Of a DNA stretch of 64,000 nucleotides, positions 17,845 to 25,898 are shown piece after piece. Source of the stretch: an uncultured Bacillota bacterium. GTDB taxonomy: Bacteria; Bacillota; Clostridia; Peptostreptococcales; Anaerovoracaceae. The notes beneath the pieces were generated by a model. It was not told the origin of the DNA and did not search any database. It saw nothing but the letters and a program-made list of their open reading frames with translations. Numbering within the stretch: position 1 is the stretch's first letter; each line of letters opens with the position of its first letter. The stretch spans positions 1 to 64,000 of the forward strand of contig CASEFA010000006.1 in the NCBI GenBank assembly GCA_949287095.1. The letters run 5' to 3'. The translations under genes and the position numbers were made by a program.

Positions 17845-18755
17845 AGAAAGTTATACTTTTCTATAATCCGAATTCGGGAAGCGGTGTTTTCAAGACAAAC
17901 CTGGACACCATTATAGAAAGATACCAGAAGGCCGGATACGTGGTCGTTCCCATAAGGGCGGCTCACGGTACCATGATAAACGAATACCTTGCCGGCCTCG
18001 ATAAATCCACGTATAAGGACGAATACAGGCAGATTCTGGCGGCAGGCGGAGACGGAACCATAAACATATGCGTCAACGCCATGATAAAGAACAGCATAGA
18101 CCTTCCAATTGCAATCTTTCCCGCGGGAACGGCCAACGACTTCGCGTATTACTTCGGCATACCCGACGATATAAACGGAATGATAGACGTTGCCCTCGGT
18201 GAGAATCTCATGTATGCGGACGTGGGTAAGGTAAACAACCGTCACTTTATTAATGTTGCGGCCATGGGTCAGGTGGTTGGAGTGAGCCAGAAGACGGATC
18301 CGACTCTGAAGAACACCATAGGCGTTCTTGCCTACTACCTTAAGGGAATGTCCGAAATTCCGAACCTTAAGCCGAAGAAGGTCATACTTACGACGCCGGA
18401 GGACGTATATCGGGAAAAGATGTACTTCATGGTGGTTATGAACGGCAAATCGGCGGGCGGATTTAAGAAGATATCGCCGAATTCCGAGATAAACGACGGG
18501 CTTCTCGACGTTATGCTCTTCCGCAGCATGTCGGTTTTTGAGATGCCTAAGGTGTTCATGAAGCTTCTCAAGGGTAAACATTACTCCAGCAACAAGGTTC
18601 TCCACTTTCAGACCAGCAGGCTGAGGGTGGAGTCTCTGGACGGGCAGCTTCCGACGGACATAGACGGAGAACACGGCGAGAAATTCCCTCTGGAGTTTTC
18701 GGTTCTCCACAACAGACTCAGGATATATATTCCCGGCGACGGTATGGAGGAATAG
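17841..18755 (+). CDS. Diacylglycerol/lipid kinase family protein (DagK catalytic domain)
   Basis: 304 residues. N-terminal NPNSGSG loop, then the nucleotide-binding GGDGTINICVNAM (near 71) and FPAGTANDFAYYFGI, both hallmarks of the DagK/YegS family. The C-terminal beta-sandwich contains VESLDGQLPTDIDGE, the usual family end. Probably phosphorylates a membrane lipid such as diacylglycerol or undecaprenol; the substrate is not decidable from sequence. Overlaps folC by 4 bases. Confidence 0.9.
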   Translation: MKKVILFYNPNSGSGVFKTNLDTIIERYQKAGYVVVPIRAAHGTMINEYLAGLDKSTYKDEYRQILAAGGDGTINICVNAMIKNSIDLPIAIFPAGTANDFAYYFGIPDDINGMIDVALGENLMYADVGKVNNRHFINVAAMGQVVGVSQKTDPTLKNTIGVLAYYLKGMSEIPNLKPKKVILTTPEDVYREKMYFMVVMNGKSAGGFKKISPNSEINDGLLDVMLFRSMSVFEMPKVFMKLLKGKHYSSNKVLHFQTSRLRVESLDGQLPTDIDGEHGEKFPLEFSVLHNRLRIYIPGDGMEE

Positions 18756-18758
18756 TTT

Positions 18759-19238
18759 ATGAGCGCATCGGATGTAAAAATAAGGGATATAGGCGGAGGC
18801 CTCATGCTTTACGCGACCGACGAATACGACAGGCTGGTGGAGTTTTTCGTGAAAAATCAGCTTGAGTTTGACGGCGATGAAGAGGTGGATACTGATATAG
18901 TCAGATGCTATAAGGTTACGGATGCCGGGGGCAGACTGATAGGCGGAGCCGTGCTGGCTCTGAGAGAAGGTAAGTACATCATAGACGGCATTGCCGTGGA
19001 TTCGGCGTACAGGAAAGAAAAAATAGGAGAAAAGATGCTCGAACAGGTTCTCTCCGAGGTTCGCTCCCGCGGCGGACAAAGCCTGTACCTGGTGGCGAGA
19101 GCTCCGGGATTTTTCCGTAAAAACGGCTTCAGCGCTATTGCCCCTGACAGCGCGCCTAATTTCTTTGAGTGCAAATACTGTCCTCAGTACATGGTCAGCT
19201 GCCATCCGGAGGTCATGAAGTACGATTTTTCACGTTAG
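18759..19238 (+). CDS. GNAT-family N-acetyltransferase
   Basis: 159 residues with a single GNAT fold: beta strand IDGIAVDSAYRKEKIGEKMLEQV is motif A (acetyl-CoA pyrophosphate loop, here RKEKIGEKM instead of the common RxxGxG), and the later LYLVARAPGFFRKNGF is motif B. The C-terminal NFFECKYCPQYMVSCHPEVM resembles GNATs that end with a Cys-containing tail. Substrate unknown. Starts 3 bases after the lipid kinase stop. Confidence 0.82.
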   Translation: MSASDVKIRDIGGGLMLYATDEYDRLVEFFVKNQLEFDGDEEVDTDIVRCYKVTDAGGRLIGGAVLALREGKYIIDGIAVDSAYRKEKIGEKMLEQVLSEVRSRGGQSLYLVARAPGFFRKNGFSAIAPDSAPNFFECKYCPQYMVSCHPEVMKYDFSR

Positions 19239-19259
19239 TTCTTTCAGCAAGGTGAAAAT

Positions 19260-20024
19260 ATGAATTACGAGAAGATACTTCAGGGGATTTTGGACATAGG
19301 CGAAGAGATGATAGTCTGCGGCGCAGAGGTCAGCAGGGTAGAGGACAGCATCAGGAGAATGTGTATGGCCTACGGAGCCAACAAGGACAGGATAAACGTC
19401 TTTATTATCACCTCCAACATTCAGGTCACCATAGCCGCGCCCGACGGGCATATAATCACTCAGATACGCCAGATAATAAGATACGACGTAAACTTCGACA
19501 GACTGGACTACCTCAACGATCTTTCTAGATACGTCTGCGAACATACACCGGATCACATAAAGATTCAGGAGCTTCTGCGAAGGGTAATGGAAAGGCCCAC
19601 TCCGGGAAGAGCAGTGAAGCTCCTCGGATCTGTTCTCGTTGCGGCAGCCTTTGCCGTTTTCTTCGGCGGCAGCCTCAGAGACGGAATGTCTGCCGGGATA
19701 ATGGGCATCGTCATAGTCTTTATGGAAGACGTCATGCAAAAGCGTGAGACGAACCAGATAGTATATAACTTTATCGTCTCGGTTGTTGCAGGAATTACCG
19801 CCATTCTCACCGTAACCCTCGGACTGGGAGAGAACGAAAATCTCATAATGATGGGAGGCATCATGATTCTGATTCCGGGAATCGCCATGACTAACGCCGT
19901 ACGCGATATGCTTATCGGCGACATTGCAACGGGAATGCTCAGGCTTACTAACGCTGTTCTAACGGCCGCGGCAATCGCCTGCGGATTCGCTCTTTCCATC
20001 ATACTGTTAGGAGGTGTTCTGTAG
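19260..20024 (+). CDS. Threonine/serine exporter family protein, ThrE N-terminal-domain type
   Basis: 254 residues. The soluble N-terminal ~120 residues contain MIVCGAEVSRVEDSIRRM, the signature of the ThrE/YjjP (DUF1212) family; the rest has five hydrophobic helices with GGIMILIPGIAMTNAVRD. The family exports threonine, serine or, in the E. coli YjjPB case, succinate. The partner subunit is the next gene, whose GTG start overlaps this stop, so the two act together. Confidence 0.88.
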   Translation: MNYEKILQGILDIGEEMIVCGAEVSRVEDSIRRMCMAYGANKDRINVFIITSNIQVTIAAPDGHIITQIRQIIRYDVNFDRLDYLNDLSRYVCEHTPDHIKIQELLRRVMERPTPGRAVKLLGSVLVAAAFAVFFGGSLRDGMSAGIMGIVIVFMEDVMQKRETNQIVYNFIVSVVAGITAILTVTLGLGENENLIMMGGIMILIPGIAMTNAVRDMLIGDIATGMLRLTNAVLTAAAIACGFALSIILLGGVL

Positions 20025-20473
20025 TGGAATATATAATCGTACAGCTCGCCACCGCATTTATAGGATCGTTAGGATTTGCAATCATACTGAAGATAAAGGG
20101 TAAGCAGATTGTCTATGCGGGAATAGGAGGAGTCCTTTCCTGGGGTGTGTATCTCTGGGTTTATGATCAGCTTGAAGGATATTTTGCCGCCAATTTCACA
20201 GCGGCTCTTTTCGTTGCCGTATATGCGGAAATAATGGCGAGGGTCAACAGGGCCCCGGCTACCATATTTCTCACGGCTGCAGCAATTCCGCTGATTCCGG
20301 GACGGAACCTGTACAATACGATGTACGGAATAGTATCGGAGGACAGCGCCTTTGCCTGGGAGAATGCGACTACGGCAATAGTCATTTCTCTCGCAATTTC
20401 TTTCGGCTTCGTATTCGTTGCGGTTGTTAATAAATACCTGAACAGGCTTAAGGCATTCAGAAAGGGACAATAG
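20024..20473 (+). CDS. Threonine/serine exporter family protein, ThrE C-terminal-domain type (YjjB-like)
   Basis: 149 residues, four hydrophobic helices, with the family phrase AAAIPLIPGRNLYNTMYGIV. It is the small DUF3815/YjjB half of the split exporter. Starts at GTG sharing one base with the upstream stop (TAGTG), with GGAGGTG a few bases before, hence tight translational coupling and a 1:1 complex is likely. Confidence 0.88.
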   Translation: MEYIIVQLATAFIGSLGFAIILKIKGKQIVYAGIGGVLSWGVYLWVYDQLEGYFAANFTAALFVAVYAEIMARVNRAPATIFLTAAAIPLIPGRNLYNTMYGIVSEDSAFAWENATTAIVISLAISFGFVFVAVVNKYLNRLKAFRKGQ

Positions 20474-20478
20474 GGATT

Positions 20479-21093
20479 ATGATCAAATTTCTTTTTAAAC
20501 TCATACTTAAAATACTGCTGTTTATCATAGCGGTAGGAATAATAGTAAGTATCCCTGTGGTTGTAAAGGGATATAACATGTACACGGACGCACTGGAACA
20601 GGTGCCTTTAGAGGACAAAGTCAGCGAAATACAGTCTAAATCGGACTACATTTCACTTACTGACCTTCCTTCGGAATTTACGTACGCTCTCCTTGAATCG
20701 GAGGACAGCAGGTTTTACGAACACAGCGGTGTGGACATCGTTTCCATAGGAAGGGCGATATGGATTGACATAAAGACTATGTCCTTTGCGGAAGGAGGCA
20801 GCACCATAACCCAGCAGCTTGCAAAGAACATGTATTTCGAATTCGATAAAAAGCTGTCGAGAAAGGTTGCCGACGCCCTCATGGCCCGCGAAATAGAAAA
20901 GCACTATGACAAGAATGAAATTCTGGAGCTTTATATTAACTCCATATATTTTGGCGAGGGCTGCTACGGCATAAGCGCCGCATCACGGTATTACTACGGT
21001 GTTGCGCCATCCGATCTGACTCAGGAACAGCAGGCCGCCCTTATTAAGACCATTAAGGCGCCAAGCGTATATAATCCGGCGGTGAGCGGGTAA
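20479..21093 (+). CDS. Monofunctional peptidoglycan transglycosylase (GT51)
   Basis: 204 residues: one N-terminal membrane helix (LILKILLFIIAVGIIVSIPV), then a GT51 domain with the catalytic ESEDSRFYEHSGVD and the second motif EGGSTITQQLAKNMYF, followed by ALMAREIEKHYDKNEILELYIN. There is no transpeptidase domain, so it resembles MtgA/SgtB rather than a class A PBP. It polymerises lipid II into glycan strands at the outer face of the membrane. Last gene of the folC operon, followed by a strong terminator. Confidence 0.9.
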   Translation: MIKFLFKLILKILLFIIAVGIIVSIPVVVKGYNMYTDALEQVPLEDKVSEIQSKSDYISLTDLPSEFTYALLESEDSRFYEHSGVDIVSIGRAIWIDIKTMSFAEGGSTITQQLAKNMYFEFDKKLSRKVADALMAREIEKHYDKNEILELYINSIYFGEGCYGISAASRYYYGVAPSDLTQEQQAALIKTIKAPSVYNPAVSG

Positions 21094-21096
21094 AAA

Positions 21097-21150
21097 TAAA
21101 AGAGATGCGTGCTGACGATTTTAAAACGTCAGTATGCATCTCTTTTTTAA
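21097..21150 (+). terminator. Strong terminator after the transglycosylase gene
   Basis: Near-perfect stem: AAAGAGATGC then CTGACG (21098-21117), loop ATTTTAAAA, CGTCAG then GCATCTCTTT (21127-21146), ending in T-rich sequence. The A-run at its 5' side also makes it usable by the converging CNNM gene. Confidence 0.85.
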
Positions 21151-21199
21151 CATTGAACACCTGTAATCAGTGATGATAAATCATCGTAGGTTTAAACTG

Positions 21200-22537
21200 C
21201 TATTCTTCATCTTCGTCAGGGACTGCGCATTTTGTCACGATTGCCATTGCGACACGGTGTCCCTCGACCTTGGTGACTTCTATGTGAAGGCCGCGGTCTT
21301 CACAGGTGAAGGTTTCGCCGTCTTCAGGGATTCTGCCCGTTATGCCGCATACGAATCCGTTGAAGGTATCGTAATCGTCGGTAGGAAGCTCCATGGCCAG
21401 CATTTCTTCAATGTCTTCCAGCTCGGCGTCTCCTGCAATTCTGAATTTATCGTCTGAGATCTGAACTATCTTTTCAGGTTCCTCTTCCTCTTCAGGATCG
21501 TAAAGGTTTCCGACAAGCTCCTCGATGAGGTCGTGTATCGTTATTATTCCCGACATTCCGCCGTATTCGTCGAGAAGAACGGCAAAGTGCTTTCTCTCCG
21601 TCTGCATTATCTGGAACAGCTTTCCGGCTTTCATATCCTCAGGAATGTAGAATACCGGTTTAAGTCCCGACAGCAGAAGGGATTTAATTTCATTAGGGCC
21701 TGCCTGGGCGTCTTTTCTTACGAGGGCGAAATAATCGCGGGTATCAAGGATACCGATTATGTCGTCCTTGTTCTCCCTGTAGACAGGGTAGAGGGTGTGT
21801 TTTGAATCCCAGATTTCCTCCTCCCAGTCGGAGAGAGGATCTTCTTCGTCAAAGGCGATAACGTCCCGCCTGTGAACACAGATCTGTTCTGCCGATGTGT
21901 CGTCGAAGTCCAGTACGTTCTGAATTATCTCGTCCTCGTGCTCGTCGATTACGCCCTGGGTTCTTCCTTCCGCAATCATCATTCTGATTTCTTCCTCGGA
22001 AACCTTTTCGTCGTCCTCGTCAGGCTTCATTCTGAGAAGCTTCAGTATGAAGTTGGTGGATACGGTGAGAAGAGCAACGAGAGGCCTGAAAATCTTGGAT
22101 GTCGCGTAGAGCATTCCGGCCATACCGAGACCGAGAGCCTCGGACTTTTTCATAGCTATTCTCTTAGGAACCAGTTCACCGAATACAAGGTTGAAGTAGG
22201 CGAGAACCACGGTGATTACGATAAGCATCACCATGGAGAGCACATCTTCAGGAACGGGAACTCCTGATTTTATAAGGGATTCGGTTACAGGCTCGGCCAG
22301 CTTGTCTGCGGCGAAGGCACTGCTCAAAAATCCCGACAGGGTAATCGCTACCTGGATGGTCGCCAGGAACCTTGCAGGCTGTTCGGTCAGCTTTGCCAGC
22401 TTTTTAGCTCTCTTGTTGCCCGAATCGGCCATGGTGCGGAGTTTCGTATCGTTGATGGAAATAACGGCAATTTCAGCGCTTGCAAATACTGCGTTTAAAA
22501 AGGTCAGCACTATTAGTAATAATATGGATACCAGCAT
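21200..22537 (-). CDS. CNNM/CorC (hemolysin C)-type transporter-associated protein
   Basis: 445 residues. The N-terminal DUF21/CNNM domain has three to four membrane helices (LLIVLTFLNAVFASAEIAVIS, VMLIVITVVLAYFNLVFGEL), ending with VPKRIAMKKSEALG. Two CBS repeats follow (RRDVIAFDEEDPL; DTRDYFALV; HFAVLLDEYGGMSGIITIHDLIEELVG), then the CorC/HlyC domain with DEYGG and DDYDTFNGFV. Related proteins (MpfA, CorC, CNNM) export Mg2+ or are linked to Mg2+/Co2+ resistance. The annotation hemolysin is historical. It has a ~200-nt leader with a terminator, so expression is probably attenuated. AAAGGA lies before the ATG. Confidence 0.9.
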   Translation of the reverse strand: MLVSILLLIVLTFLNAVFASAEIAVISINDTKLRTMADSGNKRAKKLAKLTEQPARFLATIQVAITLSGFLSSAFAADKLAEPVTESLIKSGVPVPEDVLSMVMLIVITVVLAYFNLVFGELVPKRIAMKKSEALGLGMAGMLYATSKIFRPLVALLTVSTNFILKLLRMKPDEDDEKVSEEEIRMMIAEGRTQGVIDEHEDEIIQNVLDFDDTSAEQICVHRRDVIAFDEEDPLSDWEEEIWDSKHTLYPVYRENKDDIIGILDTRDYFALVRKDAQAGPNEIKSLLLSGLKPVFYIPEDMKAGKLFQIMQTERKHFAVLLDEYGGMSGIITIHDLIEELVGNLYDPEEEEEPEKIVQISDDKFRIAGDAELEDIEEMLAMELPTDDYDTFNGFVCGITGRIPEDGETFTCEDRGLHIEVTKVEGHRVAMAIVTKCAVPDEDEE

Positions 22538-22593
22538 TTTTTTGTCCTTTCTTTCTAAGTCTTAAACTGTAAAAACACTTGAATTTCACGCAT

Positions 22594-22637
22594 AAAAAGG
22601 CATAGCCACAGAGGACATTCCCTCAAGACTATGCCTT
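22594..22637 (-). terminator. Intrinsic terminator inside the CNNM leader
   Basis: On the minus strand AAGGCATAG (22637-22629) pairs perfectly with CTATGCCTT (22605-22597), with an inner GAGG/CCTC pairing, followed by a T-run (22598-22594). It lies about 57 bases before the CNNM ATG, so it must be read through for expression. Confidence 0.8.
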
Positions 22638-22735
22638 AAATATTCATATATTCATGCATGATTCAAAAGTATCCCTTAAATTTATCTTGCTAGACCCGGG
22701 ATGATCGTCCATGTGTTCTTCACTTCCTTTCTCTG
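22638..22735 (-). ncRNA. Candidate attenuator leader RNA of the CNNM gene
   Basis: The transcript from the promoter at 22741-22769 starts near 22735 and runs ~100 nt before the terminator. It contains AUCCC and GGGAU segments that can pair, and short translatable frames. It does not match the M-box, NiCo or yybP-ykoY consensus as I remember them. A metal-sensing or translation-coupled attenuator is the likely class. Confidence 0.45.
22644..22712 (-). CDS. Possible 22-residue leader peptide
   Basis: ATG at 22712 gives MDDHPGSSKINLRDTFESCM plus two residues, ending at UGA (22644) just before the terminator arm. AAGGAAG lies about 10 bases upstream. A second frame, starting GTG near 22723, reads VKNTWTIIPGLAR and stops, and a third reads through the terminator. 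Whether any is translated is unknown; the overlap of frames suggests the RNA itself may be the conserved part. Confidence 0.35.
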   Translation of the reverse strand: MDDHPGSSKINLRDTFESCMNI

Positions 22736-22740
22736 CTGAA

Positions 22741-22769
22741 AAGATACCATAGAGTGAAGGCTTTGTCAA
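22741..22769 (-). promoter_or_regulatory. Promoter of the CNNM leader/gene
   Basis: Minus-strand TTGACA (22764-22769), 17-bp spacer, TATCTT (22741-22746). A perfect consensus -35. Confidence 0.75.
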
Positions 22770-22770
22770 T

Positions 22771-22800
22771 ACGGCAGATTTTACATGTCTTTTCTGCCGT
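22771..22800. repeat. Perfect inverted repeat between divergent promoters
   Basis: ACGGCAGA (22771-22778) and TCTGCCGT (22793-22800) with a 14-base AT-rich centre. It touches the -35 of the CNNM promoter and lies 24 bases upstream of the glyA -35, so an operator for one or both is plausible. Confidence 0.5.
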
Positions 22801-22823
22801 TCGTCATGACCCTTTAAAAATCT

Positions 22824-22852
22824 TTGCCCTGCAGGCTATATAATGTTATAAT
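22824..22852 (+). promoter_or_regulatory. Promoter of glyA
   Basis: TTGCCC (22824-22829), 17-bp spacer, perfect TATAAT (22847-22852). Transcription would start near 22859, leaving a ~47-nt leader. Confidence 0.65.
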
Positions 22853-22905
22853 GTTACGGTAAACACGCAGAATGAGGATTGGGAGCCATCCTAAGGAGGA
22901 TAAAA

Positions 22906-24153
22906 ATGTTCGACAGAAACGGAAAAGACGGCAGCGAATACAACGTTAAGAATATAGAGTTCATCTCTAAGAGCTCTCCTGCGGTGGGAGAGATGATAAG
23001 AAAGGAATACGAGAGACAGAAGAACAACATCGAGCTTATTGCTTCCGAAAACTACTGTTCAGAAGCGGTTCTCGCCGCATGCGGAAGCTGTCTTTCGTGG
23101 AAATATGCCGAAGGGTACCCTTACGACAGAAAGACGGGAAATAAGGGGAGATATTACGGCGGCACGAAGTTCGTGGATGAGCTTGAGGAATACTGCTGCG
23201 ATAAGTGGAGAGAGGTCTTCAGGACGGACTATCACGTAAACGTGCAGCCTCACAGCGGATCGCAGGCCAATTTTGCGGCATATAAGGCGATTATAGAGCC
23301 GGGCGACACCGTTCTTGCCATGTCCCTCGATAACGGCGGACACCTGACTCACGGTTCTTCCGTCAACTTCAGCGGCAAGCTCTACAATATCGTGTTCTAC
23401 GATGTTGACGAAAACGGTTTCATAGACATGGCCGACGTGAGAGGAAAGGCTCTTAAATATAACCCTAAGGTCATCGTGGCGGGCGCGTCCGCTTATGCAA
23501 GAATCATAGATTTTAAGGCCTTTGCCGAAATCGCAGAGGAAGCAGGCGCATATCTGATGGTGGATATGGCTCACATTGCCGGCCTCGTTGCCGGAGGAGT
23601 TCATCCTTCGCCGTTCGGATACGCCGACATAATTACCACCACCACTCATAAGACCCTGAGAGGCCCGAGAGGCGGTCTCATCTTCTGCAGACCGGAGCTG
23701 GCGAAGAAGGTGGACAGCGCGGTATTTCCGTACGCTCAGGGCGGACCTCTGGAGCACGTAATCGCAGGCAAGGCCGTTTGCGCGGAGGAAGCGCTCTCGC
23801 CTGAGTTTAAGGTATATGCGGAGCAGGTCGTAAAGAACTGCAGGGCCTTTGCCGATGAGTTTATAAAGCTGGGATATAAGATTGTGACGGGGGGAACCGA
23901 TAACCACGTGTTCCTCATCGACCTTTCGGATATGCCGTTTTCCGGAAAGGACCTTCAGGACAGACTGGACGAGGAGGGTATCACCCTTAACAAAAACTGC
24001 GTTCCCGGAGATAAGAGAGGCCCTAAGGAAACGGCCGGCGTAAGAGTGGGAACGGCTCCGATGACAACGAGAGGCTATAAAGAGGACGACTTCAGAGAAG
24101 TGGCTAAAAAAATCGACGGTATAGTAAAGGCCATGCTGAAGGAGGCGAAGTAA
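22906..24153 (+). CDS. glyA: Serine hydroxymethyltransferase
   Basis: PLP enzyme converting serine and tetrahydrofolate to glycine and methylene-THF. 415 residues. Motifs: ELIASENYCSEAVLAACGS, YAEGYPYDRKTGNKGRYYGG, NVQPHSGSQANFAAY, and the PLP lysine in TTTTHKTLRGPRGG. The start at 22906 follows AAGGAGG at a normal distance; a longer frame from TTG 22879 reads through that site and is less likely. Odd points: YPYDRKTGNKG replaces the more usual YPG(K)RYYGG spacing, a small insertion seen in some Clostridia. Confidence 0.95.
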   Translation: MFDRNGKDGSEYNVKNIEFISKSSPAVGEMIRKEYERQKNNIELIASENYCSEAVLAACGSCLSWKYAEGYPYDRKTGNKGRYYGGTKFVDELEEYCCDKWREVFRTDYHVNVQPHSGSQANFAAYKAIIEPGDTVLAMSLDNGGHLTHGSSVNFSGKLYNIVFYDVDENGFIDMADVRGKALKYNPKVIVAGASAYARIIDFKAFAEIAEEAGAYLMVDMAHIAGLVAGGVHPSPFGYADIITTTTHKTLRGPRGGLIFCRPELAKKVDSAVFPYAQGGPLEHVIAGKAVCAEEALSPEFKVYAEQVVKNCRAFADEFIKLGYKIVTGGTDNHVFLIDLSDMPFSGKDLQDRLDEEGITLNKNCVPGDKRGPKETAGVRVGTAPMTTRGYKEDDFREVAKKIDGIVKAMLKEAK

Positions 24154-24154
24154 A

Positions 24155-25174
24155 TTGAAGATTATACTTGACGGAATGGGCGGAGACAACGCGCCTGAAG
24201 CCATAGTGGAAGGCGCGGTAAACGCCGTAAAGGAAAACAGCGAAATAGAGATAAGCCTTGTTGGAAATGAGGGTCTTCTCACTTCCGAGGTAGAAAAGGC
24301 AGGGTATACCGGAGACAGAATCTCCGTTACCGGAGCGGAAGAGGTAATCACCAACGACGAGGCGCCGGTAAAGGCCGTAAGGTCCAAGAAGGATTCTTCC
24401 CTTGTAAAGGGACTTAGAATGGTGAAGGAAGGGGAAGGCGACGTGTTCCTCTCTGCCGGAAGCACCGGAGCTCTCCTTGCCGGAGGACTTCTCATTCTCG
24501 GAAGAGTAAAGGGCATAGACAGGCCGACCCTCGCCGCCGTGTATCCCGTTATTGGCAAACAGCCGTCGCTCCTGACGGACACCGGGGCCAACGCCGAATG
24601 CAAGCCTAACAATCTTTTAGAGTTTGGAATCATGGGCAGCATATACATGGAGAAGGTTATCGGAAGGGCCAATCCTACCGTAGGTCTTGTGAACAACGGA
24701 ACCGAGGAGGGTAAAGGAACTACTCTGACAAAGGCCGCATATGAGATGCTCTCAAGAAGCCACCTGAACTTCATAGGAAATGTAGAGGCAAGAGAGGTTC
24801 CCGACGGAGCATGCGACGTAATAGTAACGGACGGCTTTACGGGAAACGCAATTATTAAGCTCACCGAAGGAATGGGACTTATGGTTCTCAGGGAGATGAA
24901 GAGAAGGTTTACCGCGACCGCCAAAGCGAAGATGGGAGCTATGCTCTTAAAGGATCAGCTTATGGGAATAAAGAAGGAGTTTAACTACGCCGAGTACGGC
25001 GGAGCTCCTATACTGGGCGTAAAGGGAGGACTCCTTAAGATGCACGGATCTTCCGATGCCCTCGCCGTAAAGCAGACCATTCTGAAGGCGGTTCCGTATG
25101 TGGAGCAGAGAGTGGTTGAAACCATAGAGAATTCGGTTCTCGAAATCGAGGAGATACTTGTAAGTGAACAGTGA
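24155..25174 (+). CDS. plsX: Phosphate acyltransferase PlsX
   Basis: Makes acyl-phosphate from acyl-ACP for the PlsX-PlsY route to phosphatidic acid; plsY is about 6.5 kb downstream in this window. 339 residues beginning KIILDGMGGDNAPEAIVEGA, with SAGSTGALLAGG and TDTGANAECKPNNLLEFGIMGS. The start codon is TTG with AAGGAGGCG upstream inside the end of glyA. Unusually, acpP and the fab genes do not lie between plsX and rnc. It overlaps rnc by 11 bases. Confidence 0.95.
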   Translation: MKIILDGMGGDNAPEAIVEGAVNAVKENSEIEISLVGNEGLLTSEVEKAGYTGDRISVTGAEEVITNDEAPVKAVRSKKDSSLVKGLRMVKEGEGDVFLSAGSTGALLAGGLLILGRVKGIDRPTLAAVYPVIGKQPSLLTDTGANAECKPNNLLEFGIMGSIYMEKVIGRANPTVGLVNNGTEEGKGTTLTKAAYEMLSRSHLNFIGNVEAREVPDGACDVIVTDGFTGNAIIKLTEGMGLMVLREMKRRFTATAKAKMGAMLLKDQLMGIKKEFNYAEYGGAPILGVKGGLLKMHGSSDALAVKQTILKAVPYVEQRVVETIENSVLEIEEILVSEQ

Positions 25175-25898
25175 AGAATTTCAGCAGATAATTAAATACA
25201 GGTTCAGAGACGGAAGCCTCTTGGAACAGGCTCTCACTCACAGCTCCTTTTGCAGGGAGAACTGCCGCGCCGCAGATAAATGCGGCGCTTATGGTGTTTT
25301 TGCAGAGAATAGGAAAAACAACGAAAGGCTGGAATTCCTGGGCGATGCGCTCTTTGACGCGGTAATAAGCGACGTTTTATATAACAGAGTTGCCGACGTT
25401 GATGAAGGACAGCTGACCAGACTGAGAGCTCTTATAGTGTGCGAGAATTCTCTTGCGGAAACGGCAAAGCGCCTGGAGCTTGGCAGGTTTTTAAATCTCG
25501 GAAAAGGAGAGGAAAGGTCGGGAGGGAGAAGGCGCGCTTCGATTCTTGCCGACGCCATGGAGGCCATAATCGGCGCCATGTACATAGACGGAGGATTTTT
25601 CGCTGTTCAGGAATTCATAAGGAGAGAATTCGGAAAGACCATAGACGACGCAGTGGAAGGGAGGCTCTTCTACGACTATAAGACGAGAATACAGGAAGTG
25701 CTTCAGAAGCACGGAAGCGCGGATATAAACTATGTACTCGATAAAACAAGCGGACCGGATCACGATAAGACTTTTTATGTAAGCCTTATAGCGGACGGAA
25801 AGCTTTTGGGAAAGGGAAAGGGAAAGAGCAAAAAAGAGGCGGAACAGCATGCCGCCAGAGACGCTGTAACAGGAGGAAAGAAGCAGGATGTACTTTAA
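25164..25898 (+). CDS. rnc: Ribonuclease III
   Basis: Double-strand-specific RNase for rRNA and mRNA processing. 244 residues from a GTG start overlapping plsX. Signature NERLEFLGDALFDAVISDVLY, second acidic site DAMEAIIGAMYIDGG, and a C-terminal dsRNA-binding domain ending KGKGKSKKEAEQHAARDAV. A Cys-rich insertion of about 15 residues (FCRENCRAADKCGAYG) lies just before the signature helix and is unusual. It overlaps smc by 11 bases in the conserved rnc-smc-ftsY order. Confidence 0.95.
   Translation: MNSEEFQQIIKYRFRDGSLLEQALTHSSFCRENCRAADKCGAYGVFAENRKNNERLEFLGDALFDAVISDVLYNRVADVDEGQLTRLRALIVCENSLAETAKRLELGRFLNLGKGEERSGGRRRASILADAMEAIIGAMYIDGGFFAVQEFIRREFGKTIDDAVEGRLFYDYKTRIQEVLQKHGSADINYVLDKTSGPDHDKTFYVSLIADGKLLGKGKGKSKKEAEQHAARDAVTGGKKQDVL

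Larger units (their letters stand above)
22538..22905. other. Divergent 368-bp regulatory gap between CNNM gene and glyA
   Basis: Contains two promoters facing away from each other, the long leader and terminator of the CNNM gene, and a perfect inverted repeat between the promoters; each is listed separately. No long coding region is present. Confidence 0.7.

Noticed and set aside
17781..19205. 474-codon minus-strand frame opposite the lipid kinase and GNAT genes
   Set aside because: Antisense shadow of conserved genes, with His/Arg/Val-rich composition and no recognisable motif.
22638..22735. M-box (Mg2+) riboswitch
   Set aside because: The conserved M-box blocks that I remember are not visible, and the leader is too short before the terminator; kept only as an unclassified leader.
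22879..22905. TTG start extending glyA upstream
   Set aside because: It would place the AAGGAGG site inside the coding region; the ATG at 22906 fits that site.
23059..24924. Long minus-strand open frame (621 codons) opposite glyA and plsX
   Set aside because: It is antisense to two well-conserved genes, is rich in Ser/Arg as expected for an antisense shadow of purine-rich coding DNA, and has no ribosome binding site or domain.
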